DNA of 64,000 nucleotides from Erythroxylum novogranatense (GCA_029891385.1 CM057233.1:9365460-9429459), one strand, 5' to 3'; counted from the stretch's first letter, positions 1-11,830 are shown. Notes: a model not told the origin generated them from the sequence alone. Numbers and translations: made by a program.

Positions 1-614
1 TACACTGAATCTTTATCTGTTATATCTAACCATATACTATTTCTTATTTTTAGCTGTTCTTCAACTTTCCCCTTCTCTCATTCTTACCTAAAATCCTATC
101 TTATAAGTATTTCTAACTTTCCCATAATAACTTCTTATACTGAGTTACAAAATTTTATCACAATACTCACATAACCATTTCGGTTCCAAATTCATCCTTT
201 TATGATAATAACAATTTTATGATTTCATTTCATTCTGTTTGTACACTTTAGTCTCCTCATGTCTACTCATATTCTCACTTTCCTCAATCAATCCACGGCA
301 ATATACCGATTCACACTTATATCACCTTCAAAGATATGTACCCCTCGTGATCGACTCTTATCTATCATGCAAAACTAGATACTATTTTTCATTTCCAAAA
401 TGTCCATAAACTTTTATTTTCTCACATTCTGTCAGATCATCATTTTTGTCAATGCTCCTAATAGCTCAGACTCTTAAGGAATGCTTATGCATGTGACTCA
501 TATTGGGGATCAATTGCCGCTATCTGCTGTGACATGATTAAAATGCATGTAACTTAACACATATTACAGAATGCCCATATAAGATAGTACTTCTGGGCTC
601 TGATACCACATAAA
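1..614 (-). mobile_element. 5' interior of a minus-strand Tekay-type Ty3/gypsy element (runs off window)
   Basis: Read on the minus strand, this stretch begins right after an LTR end at 615 and a primer-binding site at 597-608, so it is the untranslated leader and start of the interior of an LTR retrotransposon whose body lies left of the window. I see no convincing gag reading frame in the 600 bases available; the sequence is AT-rich and has stops in all frames. The class is inferred from the adjoining LTR end, which is nearly the same as the ends at 29880 and 38401. Confidence 0.6.
597..608 (-). other. Primer-binding site, initiator tRNA-Met type
   Basis: The minus strand reads TGGTATCAGAGC, the standard plant retrotransposon PBS complementary to the 3' end of initiator tRNA-Met, six bases after the LTR terminus at 615. 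This identifies the adjoining LTR as a 5' LTR and fixes the orientation of the element as leftward. Confidence 0.9.
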
Positions 615-1157
615 TGTAGCACCCCACTCCCGCAAGGACCCAAACCTGACATTGTGGGTGATATCCGATTCCGTGTCCCGCGAGGGTGGCGTGCTAAAGT
701 ACTCAATCATTCAGAAATCGGTATAAATTTTGTTTGAATCACAAACACAATATGCCAAAATTTATAACCAATTTAGGCCCACTTTCCTTCATAAACATTT
801 CAATCAACATAATACAATCAACACGGTTATCAATAGCCATTTGGGCCCTTTCACAAATACAATACACTTTAGTCATAATGTCTTTACATTACAACATAAA
901 TCATTTGTACAATAGTTTCATAATATACAATTTTTTGCAAATTAGGAAAAACAAAAATGCAGACGCGAACTGATCTCGTCCTCTATCCTTCACTTAAGTT
1001 GTAGGTATACTCCCGTTGGCCTAACGGGGTATTCTTCTAATCCTGAAAAATAATTGCAAATTTTAGGTGAATTTTTGTGAACTCAATGAGTGACCATCAT
1101 CGATGACTTACCCAGTCACATAACACACAATCACATTCACATCATTTCATATTTTAT
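615..1157 (-). mobile_element. 3' part of a Tekay-type 5' LTR (LTR family 1), truncated
   Basis: On the minus strand this matches the last ~540 bases of the LTRs at 26247-29880 and 34973-38401: the block around 'ACTCATTGAGTTC...AAAACTCACC...TTTTTCAGG', the 'AATACCCCGTTAGGCCAACGGGAGTATAC' region at about 1010-1045, and the terminus GCGGGAGTGGGGTGCTACA at 615. The other copies are about 3.4-3.6 kb, so only the 3' sixth is present. At about 1157 the sequence changes into a Tat/Athila-like LTR on the same strand. The exact junction is uncertain by about 20 bases. Confidence 0.8.
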
Positions 1158-2370
1158 GAATTACCTATCTTTAACGCTAACCGAATCAATTATGAATTAC
1201 CGGATTATTGGTTCTAAACGATCCTATGGTTGATTACTTTCTCTCAAGTTATAACCATTAATCTTAAATTATAAACACTAATCAGATTATGGAAGTTGCA
1301 ATTTCTCAATTAATAATCTATCTAAAACCTAATTAGATCTGAAGTTGTCCAGTAAATTGTTGGAAATCTATGTAAGGTCTTTCTTCGCACAATTTACAGA
1401 ATATATTTAATTCTTGTTCTATTAAATCATCTAAGTCTCGTTAGCTCAATTTAATTATTTTTCATTCAATTCACCCTCTCAGGTTATTATCGAATTATGC
1501 ACGTCCATAATTAAATCACCATAAATCCAAATAAAACATAAATAATCAAATTTCATTAAATCAAAAATAAAACCCCGAAGGTGAGTTTAGAAACATCATC
1601 AACATCCAAAAATCCTATCATCAACTGTTATTCCAATTGTATACAATAATAAAATTGAAAATAGCAGGAAATATGAAATTGAATGGACGACTGGAGACAG
1701 TGACGTCGGGAAACTCCTGATTCAGGGAGTACATCGAGTCAGCTTCTTCTCCTCTTCTCTCTTCCTTCTTCTCTTTCTCTATCTCTCGATAATTCTCTCT
1801 AGGATTTCTTTAAAAGTGGCTGATGCAAAAGCTCCCTTACCTCTTTGTCTTATTCTTTAAATACCTTTTGTGTTATGAGCAGTCTTAGGGATTTTTCAGG
1901 GTCCAAAAAGTCTGAAAAATCCCTCAAAACTTAACTTTTTAAGTGTTTGTGCATCTGCCTGATGTAGGCCACAATTATAAGCCACATCCGAGCCTCTTGT
2001 CACGATGGTGTAAAGCCGGCCACGATCGTGGGCCATCTCTTGGGCTTCTATCACGATCGTGGGATAACTCTGGTGCTTTTATCACGATCGTGGGCTGTTG
2101 TGCCACGATCGTGGGTCATTGTGTCAGCCTAAGTGTCTCCGAAACTTCTCCATCCTTCGATGTTGACCCTGAAACACTAACAAACATTTTAAGGTACCTA
2201 AAAAATATAATAATTAAGCTCAAAGACTTGTACTAACTCATAAAACAATTAAAACATTTATAATTAACAAACTAACACAATTCTAACCTAAACATATACT
2301 AAACGATTAAATTAACAATTAAATATATATCAAACTAAGCCCTAAAATATGGTGCAATTCACACTTATCA
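1158..2370 (-). mobile_element. Tat/Athila-like LTR (copy A0), missing its 3' end
   Basis: Read on the minus strand it is collinear with the LTR at 32730-34186. The order is a TGATAAGTG start at 2370, the 'TTTAGGTTAGAATTGTG' block, palindromic CACGATCGTGG repeats, a purine-rich GAGAGAAGAAGG stretch (about 1740-1800), and the block 'ATTAGTGTTTATAATTTAAGATTAATGGTTATAACTTGAG' near 1245-1290. Homology ends near 1158, shortly before the LTR's 3' end, where the Tekay-type LTR fragment takes over. A TATTTAAAGAATAAG sequence near 1855 on the minus strand sits where the TATATAAAG box of the related LTRs lies. Confidence 0.75.
1995..2120 (-). repeat. Four spaced palindromes CACGATCGTGG in the Athila-like LTR
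   Basis: CACGATCGTGG occurs in four near-perfect copies at about 2020, 2051, 2082 and 2104, with a degenerate fifth near 2000 (CACGATGGTG). Spacing is 20-31 bases. The core CACGATCGTG is a perfect palindrome holding two CpG sites. The equivalent region of the A1 LTR (32985-33090) has CpG-depleted versions such as CACAATCATG and CACGATCATG. Confidence 0.85.
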
Positions 2371-3480
2371 CAAATTAATGTAAAAAAAACATTAGCCTAG
2401 GTAAGTTAGGTTCTAAGGAAGTTTACCAATTCAATTAAAGTGGTCAAGTACCACCATTATCAATTAAACAATCTAATTCATCAATCACCTATATCTATGG
2501 ATAGGTACACCAATTTGTAATTCAATCTCAACATGACTACACAATCTTTCAAATTCAACTTAATTCAAGCAACTTTACCTCATATATGAAGTGGGTATAA
2601 AAAGGGTAAAAACTCTAGGCCACAAAGCATTTGATAAACTATAATAAAAAAAGACATGCATTATTTTTTTTAAGTCTTTTTCTTTCTTTTCATATATTTT
2701 AATGAGCATGATTGATTTGAATGAAATTTTATATCAACCTTTTTATGTGATGGTAAATATCTTGTCTTGAATACCTCAAGTTACTCAATCAAGTCATAAT
2801 TTGAACTGACCTCTTACATCACTCATAATTTCAACCTATTACATAGATAAAAAAATTAATAGAGTAAAATTTATGATTGCCAAAATTTATTCAAATTTTT
2901 TATAATTCACAGTCAATATGGAACAATCATCTATTCAAGAGCCCAAACTTAAAACTCAAAATATGTCAAAATCATACACTCAAATCATCATTCAATCTAC
3001 GCATCCTTCTCAAGGCTACTCAATAAAGTTTCAACAGAAGTACTCATCAATTTTCTTATCTATTAACCTAATACAATCAACTTAAAAGAAAAAATCACTT
3101 GTAATAGAGCAACTCAATCATCTTAATCTCCTTATCTAATTTCCTAGAATTTTCACTTACCAAGATAAATTGAAGTGGATTATATACTGTTAAACAAACA
3201 AAGGCTTATAGTAATCATTCCACCACACTTAAGTATATAGCACTTAAAAATAAGAAAATAAAAGTATGTAAAAGTAGAGAGAGATGAAGCTATTAAGATT
3301 GAGAAAACTTATCTAAACCTAGAAATGGATGTTAATTGATGTATTGCTTTGAGATACACCTAGAGTTTGTGACCTACATAAAAAACATATAACATAAAAA
3401 ATAAAAATAAAACAAACAAGATATGAGAAATAAAACAAACAACCATGCAAACTAAATTAAAAAAACATATAATTAATTCA
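2371..3480 (-). other. AT-rich stretch, possibly Athila-like 3' untranslated interior
   Basis: No gene is visible. On the minus strand, the sequence directly before the LTR start (…ACATTAATTTG, then TGATAAG) and a CTTAAGTGTGG motif near 3220 resemble the 3' untranslated segment that precedes Tat/Athila LTRs, as seen also at 32690-32729 and 38779-38815. The resemblance is short and the assignment is tentative. Confidence 0.3.
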
Positions 3481-4322
3481 ACTCTTTCTCTTAAATTTCT
3501 TGTTCTAACTTACTAGAAAGGTCTGTAGTTGCTTCTGTACTTAGACACTATAGTGTCTTCTGTTCTTAGACATTACATTTTCTTCTGTTTTAGAGACTCG
3601 AGTCTCTTTTGTTTATGTAGATACCAATCATAGGTATCTTCTACTCTGTTCCCAGTACCCACTTCTGTAAAAAGGATTAGCAAGCAATTCTGGACGTGTT
3701 TTGATATTAGTTCTGCTCCGAAGCAATCATGTCTTGTTCTGATATATTATGTTCTGATGTAAGTATCTTATATTCTGATGCATTTATGTTATGTTCTGAT
3801 GCAATTAATAGTCTGATTATTCTCTGATTTGAATAATTAATGATTGCTTGTGATAAGCCATGATTTATTTGCTTATAAATGCTAGACGACTGTTGGAAGC
3901 AGTCAGCATCTTTTATCATGTTTAGTTATTCCCCACTAAGCTATATGCTTAGCACAGTAGTTTTTCCTCCTTGTAAGTCTCGATAAAAAGAATTAAGGCT
4001 GGGACAACCGCAGTGGCCAAAGAAGGATGTGTTACGTTTTGGAAGATGTTTTGCATAAGTTTTTTAGTTGTATTTAATATTATGAGACATATTTGTATTT
4101 TGTGTCAATGGTTTGTAATAACTATAATGCAGGATGGATTTGAATTTAAAGCGCATATTTGGTAAATACAATGCGTAAATTATGATCTATTTATAACTCA
4201 ACATTCGAATGAAATATGAAGTATGTTGCCTTATTTTTAGGATTTACTGGAATATCTTGGTAAGTTCTAGGTTTTATTTATGTGGTATCCGTATATCCTC
4301 TTAAGGGGTATTAGGGTGTTAC
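3480..4322 (+). mobile_element. 3' portion of a Tekay-like LTR ending at 4322
   Basis: The plus strand runs through a 'CCCCACTAAGCTATATGC' segment near 3930, like the 'CCACTGAGTTGTGTAGCTCACCCCC' segment at 55985 and 'CCACGAAGCCGTCGAGCTCACTCCCC' at 62475, and ends GGTATTAGGGTGTTACA at 4322, a typical Ty3/gypsy LTR terminus. The upstream part has the 'TTCTG'-rich composition of the other LTR U3 regions. I could not find its 5' end or a TSD, so the left boundary is arbitrary. Confidence 0.45.
3543..3639. repeat. Three successive perfect palindromes/hairpins
   Basis: AGACACTATAGTGTCT (3543-3558) and AGAGACTCGAGTCTCT (3592-3607) are 16-base perfect palindromes. AGATACC/GGTATCT (3619-3625 and 3633-3639) form a hairpin with a 7-base loop. 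They are separated by TTCTGTT-type spacers, so the stretch reads as three short inverted repeats with different arms but the same AGA…TCT ends. Confidence 0.8.
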
Positions 4323-4945
4323 AATCTCAATTGATATCTTGAATTAGTTATTGCTTTTCTTCTCTTTTTCTTCATTATTAGTAATAGCTAGTTCTCACTC
4401 AACTTCTTTAATCATTTCATTAGTTATCTCCTCTTCACTCTTCAAGGAGGTATCCTTCTTATATTTCCTAGAATTATACACTATGCTACAAAGCAATAAT
4501 CCTTGATATCTCTTAACAGAAAAGTTATCTAGTTGACCAATTTGGTTTTCTTTATTACAAATTAAAGCCTCATGATTAGGAGTTAAGCTTTCCTTATAAA
4601 TATATATTATACTATTAATTCTTCTAAGCTCGATTTCTTTTCTTACTACTACTTATAGTATCCAGGTAGAGGTGGTATTTGAATTGTTTAATTATTATAT
4701 GAGAATTCAAATGATCTTCCCATTCTAAATTATACGTGTTGTTATAAAGGTGTGTCTAAGGTTATAGTAGCATCCTCAATGGTCAACTTATTCTGTTTTT
4801 ATAAGTAATTCCTAACTTGAAAGTAATTGATGTTATGACTTCCCAACACCAATCATAATGCAATGTTTATATAAGTTTGTTGGTACACTCACCAATTTTT
4901 CTAATGAAAGCCTCTAACTAAGCTATTAGTGTGATCAGAGCATCC
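4323..4945. other. Unassigned AT-rich sequence
   Basis: I see no coding frame, LTR terminus or terminal inverted repeat here. The stretch sits between the LTR end at 4322 and the TTA target site of the DNA transposon at 4949. Confidence 0.5.
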
Positions 4946-5149
4946 TTAGGCTGCGTTTGGTTGCCGTCTGCGGACGCGAAGACGGATGACAAAGACATAT
5001 AGGTTCTGTCCAAAGTGATGTTTGGTTGCCGCTCTACATCCATTTTCGTTCGTCCATGAAAAGACTTGGACAAAATTTTGTCCAAACCTGCACTATGGTA
5101 TGTAAATGTTTGTCCTAAGGACAAGAACAAAAATCATGGTGAAATGTCC

Positions 5150-5600
5150 GAAATACCCTCCTTCTAACTCCAAAACGACGCTCAGAAAGAGAAACGCACG
5201 TCTCGCTTGATTCTCCTTCCTTCTTCCGTCGGCCATACCCGTTCTTCCTTCTTATTGGCTTCGCAATCTCCGCAGTAATGCTTTGCATGCTTCATGAATC
5301 TCCCTTGTTTGCCTTTGGAGTCGCCGTCCATGTGAGATCTGGGTCGAATGTCCGAAATGCTCTCTCCATCGCCGGCGTCTCTTTCGCTTTTTTCGTCCCA
5401 AATCTCATACTTTCGTTTGATTATTTATGAATCTCCTAAATTCTTGTTTACTCCAACAATGTTACCCCATTTTGGCCGTCCATATGCAGATAGTACAAGA
5501 AGTCAACTGTCTAGGTTAGGAAAAAGAAAACACAATCGCTCTCTCTCTCTCGCTCTTGTTTGCCTCTGCGATCGGGTCCATTCCTTCTAGGTTAGGATTC
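5150..5600 (+). other. Gene-like leader inside the DNA transposon (captured or transposase 5' region)
   Basis: This stretch is richer in GC and CT than its surroundings (for example CTCTCTCTCTCGCTCTTGTTTGCC near 5540) and resembles a plant 5' untranslated leader. Short frames exist (an 80-codon one at 5348-5590), but none resembles a family I know. It could be the leader of the transposon's own lost gene or a captured host fragment; the sequence alone does not decide. Confidence 0.3.
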
Positions 5601-7639
5601 CGTTTATCTCGATTTTCTCCTTAATTTTTCAGTTCTGTTTTTCTTTGGCACATTTTGTTTCTTGATTTGAGAGATTAGAAAGATTGCATTGGATGAAATG
5701 ATTTTCTCCTCATCATTCGATTTATCCAAGTGCTTAGATCACACCTTTTCCATAATACTTCCATCATGATAATTACGGCAAATTATGATAATAATTTTCT
5801 TCGCTATGAGAACCAAACGGTGAAGGAGGGTGAAGTTGTTTGCTTCGTTGAACAATTTGGGAGGTGAACTACCAATTGAGGTTTGTTTCATCTATGTTTG
5901 TGTGCTAAAGTTGACCATGTGATGTTTGAGATTGTGTTCAAGTAGTACTCCTCTTTGTCATTGTATTTGATATATCATATGAAACATTTGTGATGTGGAA
6001 TTTGAGTTGCATCTTTGTAAGAAAAGCAGGTTAATTTACTTGCAAGTCCTTATTCTCCGTCTTTTGATTCAACTATAGAAAACAACTAGAGTTAATCATT
6101 AAACCAAACAAGAATTCAACTACGAAAAGGTTGTAAGAGGATTACGCATCTTAGCGTAGTTGATTTATTGGTAGCTTATTTCTTATCTATCAACGACTAA
6201 TTATTTCTTATTTGTTAATCAATAATTTGTTTCATTAGATTAGATAATACAAATTAAGATGGTAAGTATTCTTCATAGTGGGTGCTAAGGCGGTCTTTGG
6301 ACTATGTTTTTGAGTCATTTGGTAGCTTTTAGTGGCAACATTGTATCCACAATGGCTGCAATTCTACTCGAGATAAACTTGGCCTTGATAATCGGGTGCA
6401 AGCTGTGGCTATCTTGTTTATTATTCAAACTTTACATGTCATTATATTATATCGACTTCTTTCTTCATTAAAGACCGATTCGTAACTTTATATTTTCAGT
6501 TTGTTCAATGCATTTAAGCGATTTGTTTGACCAAAGACAATGGTACATAGAAGTTTTATAATGACACACCTAACCAAAGCAGTAAGAATTACAACGGTTT
6601 AAACTATTCATTGATATGATTGGGCCATCATTTATAGGACCAATACATTAGGTTACTCACATTATGAATGTGCCAATTCATTCTTGTCTTCTTTAACATT
6701 CATTTGACAACTATGCTTATGTTTTTCTTGTATGAAATTCCTTTTCCAAAATCAAGTTTGTATATGTGCAAGAGTGGAATATATGTCATCCTTACGGTAT
6801 ATCCGAATTCTTTGTTGAGTCAAGTAATCAATGAGATTAAATTTTCATTTTGAGGTGTGGTACTTGCATTAACATAATCATCTTGCATTGGAAAGTAGCA
6901 TTTTCGGGACTTCTTCTCAAAGTGGTAAGTCCTTCTTTATCTTACCTTCATATGAAAACAATTCAATGCATTTGTTGTGTATACATAGCTGAAAGTTGTT
7001 AGTTCTTACATTTGCAATTTGCAAGAAGTGGAATTAGAATATACAAGTGATCATATTTATCTTTTCCCTAATGCATTTCTCTCTATACCTATGCTTCATT
7101 AAGTAGCCTCTCAATTGACTTGACAATATATTAATATCGACTAAATATGAGCTCCCATATGTGTGAAGATTGTTAATCATATTGACAATCGGTTGTACCC
7201 TTTTCCAATGGATACACCGTTATTATCGCTTACGGTCATGCAATGGATCATCGCCTCATCTTCCAACACGACGGAACCAACGGATTAGAGGAAAAAGAAA
7301 GAACGAGGACACGAGGTGTTAGAAAGCATTGTCGCGACAATTGCCCGCTTGGTGATTGCGATGTTAGTGCACATTGACTTTTTAATTTGTTCCGTACTTT
7401 GTATGCTTATGTTAACTATAATTTGGACATGTATGATGGTAAATATCGTTGAACTATACGTGTTTGTGCTAGTATTGCGTTGATGTTGTTGATCGGATAA
7501 TATATTTTAGATCGTATTTGTATCTCATTTATCAATGACGAATGGTAGGGTTTTAAATTACTTAATGTTTACAATTTTGTATGTTTATGAATGGTTATGA
7601 TATAACGATTTGCGAAGTACAGTATAATATGACCGATGC

Positions 7640-8015
7640 AGATTTCTAGTAATATTTTAAATATAACAATAATAATACTTCTCATAATAGTAATAATAAT
7701 AATAATTTTAAACGACCTAATAATACTTCTCATAATATTTGTAATAATAATAATTCTTATAGTAATATTAATAATAGTTCGTTATTATAATAATTATAAT
7801 AATAGCAATAATCAAAATAATATTCATAATATTAACCAACATAATAATAGTATAAAATTTAATCTCATAATAATAATATATTAATTCAATTTATAATATT
7901 AATTATAATTATAATTAATATTATCATAATAATATTAATAATTTAATCATAACAACGATAATAATAATAATAATATTAACAATATTAATAATCAAAATAA
8001 TAATAAAATTACATT
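7640..8015. repeat. Imperfect (AAT/ATT)n low-complexity tract
   Basis: About 375 bases composed almost wholly of AAT, ATA and TTA triplets with interspersed imperfections. It encodes poly-Ile/Asn style frames (for example at 7636-7884) that are artefacts of the repeat. Confidence 0.9.
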
Positions 8016-8246
8016 TATTAACATCTACAAGCCTTTTTACACTGAGGACATTTACATCATTAACACATTTTACGCTACGAAGCGGTAACAAACACACGTC
8101 TGTCCTGGGGCGAGGATAATTATCTCATTACGTAAAATCAACCAAACATCTCCCTGTCTTGATTCTCATCTCTGTCTGGCCTTGTCCTGTTAAAATCTCG
8201 TCCCTGTCTTTGCGATCTGCGTTAAGCAACCAAACGCTTGAGATTA

Positions 8247-9154
8247 GTATGTATACCTGCTTGGTTTATTTTCCTTGTTTGTCTTAATTGTCAATGATAT
8301 TCTTCTATTGTCATCTCCTTAATCAACTATATGACAATTTCTAGTCTTAAAATGGATATATTAATTATTATATACATGCTTTATTTGCTAGGCACTAATT
8401 TTAAACTCAGGATTGTTTCTATATTTTATAAAATTTGGACAAATGTGAAAATAAAATGAATTTTTGAGCCACATTGAAAAGTTGGGAGAGTAAATAGGGT
8501 AAGCACAACAAATAACAAAGCAAACCTATGCTAAAGGAAACAGCAGAAGAAGGCAGCCATGAAATGACGACCTTGATAAACAAAATGCGCAGACGCTGGA
8601 TCAAAACGGTAAAGCTGGTGAATACAACAGTGAGTAACTTGAATAATGATTAAAACGCGGGGAGCCAAATGGAGATCGCGAGATAAAAATTACAAAAGAT
8701 GATGCCTGGGAGCCCGGGAATCAAAATCATTGCTCGAGGAGATGAAGCCCCAAATCCAATACCAATGGCTTGAATGAATGAAGAACACGTCTCTCGTTAC
8801 TATTGGGTCTTTGTAACTGTACGAGATTTTAATAGAAAAAGTCTTTGTCTTTTCAAGTTCACTGTAGCTTTTTATGCTTTCCTCTCAAAAAATCAAATTT
8901 CCTAATTGTACTCCAGATTCGTTGGTGGTCCCAACTTTTTGATCTTCGTCTTCACTTTGAAGATTGGAGTAACAAATTGTAGACCCTTTTGGGTAAGGAA
9001 CCAACATTTGCTCACATTTGTTCTTTCGTCGTTTTCTTTTCCCTGTAACTTGTTCTCTTTCAGGAGTGATCAAGAGTTTAAAAGGAAAGGAAAGGAGAGG
9101 AGAGCATCGAGAGTTCCAGCCTCCAGGAACACTGCAGCCATTCAAGCAACGCGA
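8247..9154. other. Unassigned low-copy-like stretch with gene-like composition
   Basis: The part from about 8640 to 9150 is richer in GC than its surroundings and carries two overlapping 86-codon frames on opposite strands (8906-9166 plus, 8885-9145 minus). Neither protein shows a motif I recognise. On the minus strand the sequence reads like a 5' untranslated leader (mixed CTC/TTC tracts) followed by a possible start at about 8558 (MAAFF…) that stops after a few codons. It may be a gene or pseudogene fragment. No splice structure or domain supports a firm call. Confidence 0.3.
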
Positions 9155-9157
9155 TTA

Positions 9158-9568
9158 AGAGGATAACATTTGGTCATAATGGAATTTTTATTTTTATTTT
9201 GGTTATTTATTTCTTGTATTTATATATAATTTAATTATTTAATATTAATTATTAATAAAATTTCATTTATTTTTATAGTTATTTTATTTTATTTTAATAA
9301 ATATACATTAGTTCAAAATATATTAAAACACATAGATTTCACTAATAGTTATTAACAAATTTAAATAAAAGATTAAAATAAAATAATTAATTAATTGATC
9401 TATAAAATTAAATTTATTTTTATCTAATATTTAATTATCATTAATATTAAAATGTAACAACATTATCAATCAAATAAGTTTTTATTTTAGTTTGAATAAA
9501 AAGGAAAACTAAAATAAGAACACAAAACTAAAAATTACAATTAAAAAAAGCAAAACCAAATGTCCCTT
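9158..9568. mobile_element. Candidate AT-rich MITE, about 410 bp, TSD TTA
   Basis: The left end (AGAGGATAACATTTGGTC) and the reverse complement of the right end (AAGGGACATTTGGTTTTG) share ACATTTGGT. Both ends are flanked by TTA (9155-9157 and 9569-9571). The interior is very AT-rich and non-coding, as in Tourist-like MITEs. The shared terminal repeat is short and imperfect, so the call is moderate. Confidence 0.45.
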
Positions 9569-9571
9569 TTA

Positions 9572-10260
9572 AATTATTTGTTTATTTGTAATAATGTATT
9601 TTGATGATTTCGGCAATTATGGCTCCTTTTTCTTTTGCTTTTACATTTATTTGGCATAAGAAAAGATTGGTTCAACATTTGGTTTATACTTTAGCTGTCA
9701 CAAGTAGGCTTGACTTTTCTTTTTTAAGACTATAACCTAGCTTAGTTCTGACTGGCCCTAGGCTTTAGATAAAGATTAGGCTCAAACTCTATTATCTGAT
9801 TTGACCTAAATTTCGAATGATTCGTGGGGCTGTTCGAATGCAAATGAAATTATTTGTGCCAATTTTGCTATTTCAATCATGTTCTAATTTATCTCATTTA
9901 CACATTTATGTGAAAAACTGGTATAAATGATCACATTTCACTGGAATGATATCATTTTGTTAATAGACAAAACGATGTTGTTTACTAAAGATCAATGCTG
10001 ATTGTACTTTCCAATAAAAAATCACATCATTTTCAAAATTATTAAATGCATCTAACCTACTCCTCCTCTAGGTCACTGTAGTACAATTGTTTATAAAATA
10101 AAACCATTTTATCATAATTGTTTGTAAACATATCTCTTTGTTGCCAGTCATGAGTTCCCTCCTCCTCTAATGTTCTAATGTCGTTTATATGGTCCTCCTT
10201 ATTTGTTTGCTTGTTATTCCTCCAAGATTTTGCTTGCTTTTGGGAAGTCCTCCTTGCCAC
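9572..10260. other. Unassigned; possible LINE fragment at 10057-10260 (minus)
   Basis: The first part is AT-rich with AGGCTT/CCTAGGC motifs near 9700-9790 and no gene. The minus-strand frame near 10057-10250 has the pattern 'INDIRTLEEEG…FYKQLYYSD', which resembles the linker between endonuclease and reverse transcriptase in plant LINE ORF2 (a 'I..L…dG…F…fy..Lf' pattern). That resemblance is weak and I do not call it a gene. Confidence 0.25.
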
Positions 10261-10265
10261 CAATC

Positions 10266-11694
10266 TGTTGGATCGTGTACGGTCTGAGTATTCACAATAC
10301 ACTGCAGAAAAGACCATACAACAACATGATGTATAATCGAAAATACCAAGGATGTACGAAAATACCTTATTTTCGTGGATAGGTTGCTTCTTTTTCGGAT
10401 TCCAAGACACTGCAAACGCGAATGCCCTCTACCGGTATCCACACGAGTATGCACGATCCGGGCTGCGGCTGCGGTGTGCTAGCACGTCCTGAAACTCTTC
10501 CCAAACGTCGCACGATTTTCCTATCGGATGGTAGCTAGGGTTTCGTGACAATTGTGTCTATTTTTCCTAATGAGACCTAAGCTTCTCTATTTATAGAGAA
10601 ACCCTAATCCCATTGAGGCCCCAATAAGTTTCGGCCCATTATATCTTATATAATAAAAGCCCGACAACTTAATTCAATCTAGACCAATAAATATATCTAT
10701 ATATATTTATTCAGTGCCTAATAAATTAGGCCCAAGAGAACAAGCCCAGATCACATCACTCTTTGTGTGCGACCCTGTAGGCTCACTTGATGTTGGCAAT
10801 GGGCTTGATCACACTTCAAGGCCCATAAGTCATAAGCGGCCTCTAGCAAGACATTATGACTACCCAAATCAAATGAGGATCGATAATCCGATTTAACCTA
10901 TAACTATGGTTATAAGCTCAAATCCTTTTGTAACACGATATCAAGATTAATCACAAGGCATGGTACATGTCAACCTTTGATTAATCATAGTTTCTTGATC
11001 CTCAAGTTGACTGATTATAACAAATGACAATGATGACTCTTCATCAATTCATTTGAGCACGGCCATGCATTTCTTCAGTTACACTTGTCAAGAGGCCCAA
11101 ATGATATCTCTCTCATTTAAGAGAGGTACAAATCTCATATACGTCATTCACATCCCTCCGCATGATTCATTTGATGTCCAACATAAGACTACTTGTTATT
11201 CGGTTAAAAATAACTTAGTCTAATATCAAAATACCGAATTCCTCATGTAGGGAACCATGATGACTTCAGGTCAAAGGACTAAAGTCAAACCATATTAAGA
11301 ATCATTAATGACATGAAACCATGCAGTATTCTTTATATGGGTCGGTCCAATATATGTTCTCTAACATATATCTATGTTTCTGATTTGATATCTCATATTG
11401 ATGATCAGTAAAACGTGATCATCAATCAGAACACATACTAGTCTTAATTCATTATTGTTCCACCAATAATGATCGACCAGGGACAGTCTAGAATAGTGTT
11501 ATAACGCTTATGGTTTTACTATCAAGTCACATACTTGATGACATAAGTCTAATACCATTCATGGAATGTAAATCACATTACATAAACGAAGTACATGCAT
11601 ATATGAAAGGAATATCTCATAATATATTATTAACAAGTCATAATGTTAATACATGAATCAAAAATATCCATTGTCCTAGGGCACACTACTAACA
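10266..11694 (-). mobile_element. Solo LTR, Ty1/copia (same family as 46882-55036), TSD CAATC
   Basis: Plus-strand ends are TGTTGGATCG… and …CTACTAACA. The sequence matches both LTRs of the complete copia element (46882-48289 and 53614-55036) throughout. It is flanked by perfect 5-base repeats, CAATC at 10261-10265 and 11695-11699, with no internal domain, so it is a solo LTR left by LTR-LTR recombination. Orientation is taken from the complete element. It shares the TATA-in-palindrome at 10583-10600. Confidence 0.95.
10583..10600 (-). promoter_or_regulatory. Putative copia LTR TATA box inside a palindrome
   Basis: The minus strand reads TTCTCTATAAATAGAGAA: a TATAAATA box embedded in an inverted repeat with 7-base arms. 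The same structure with 9-base arms is at 47193-47214 and 53925-53946. The promoter role is inferred from position in the LTR and from the motif. Confidence 0.55.
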
Positions 11695-11699
11695 CAATC

Positions 11700-11825
11700 G
11701 TCTCCTCTGATGTTTCCCTTGCATTTCTTTCACTCTAATGCTAATGTGCCTCCTTCGGTGCTTTGTTGCTTGCTTTTTTACTCCTCCTAACTATCACTTA
11801 CTCTTGGGAAGTCCTCCTAGTCACT
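11700..11825. other. Spacer between two solo LTRs, with a repeat of the left flank
   Basis: This is continuous with 10000-10260 once the solo LTR is discounted. The phrase 'TTGGGAAGTCCTCCT' occurs both at about 10240 and at about 11806, so the original target carried a short tandem duplication. No gene is visible. Confidence 0.5.
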
Positions 11826-11830
11826 CTTCT

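Larger units (their letters stand above)
4949..8243. mobile_element. PIF/Harbinger-like DNA transposon, 3.3 kb, TSD TTA
   Basis: The left end reads GGCTGCGTTTGGTTGCCG and the right end, on the minus strand, reads TCTCAAGCGTTTGGTTGCTTAACG. They share GCGTTTGGTTGC and, beyond it, a decayed continuation (TGCGGACGCGAAGACGG against CGCAGATCGCAAAGACAGG). Both ends are flanked by TTA (4946-4948 and 8244-8246), the target preference of PIF/Harbinger and Tourist elements. The terminal inverted repeats are the strongest evidence. I did not recognise a DDE transposase; the interior has a gene-like leader (about 5150-5600), no long frame, and a (AAT)n tract near the right end. It may be a non-autonomous derivative or a dead autonomous copy. 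Confidence 0.7.

Noticed and set aside
7636..7884. 82-codon Ile/Asn-rich open frame
   Set aside because: It arises from the (AAT)n low-complexity tract in the DNA transposon.
8885..9166. Overlapping 86-codon frames on both strands as a possible small gene
   Set aside because: No recognisable motif, no supported exon structure, and overlap on opposite strands; kept only as an unassigned stretch.
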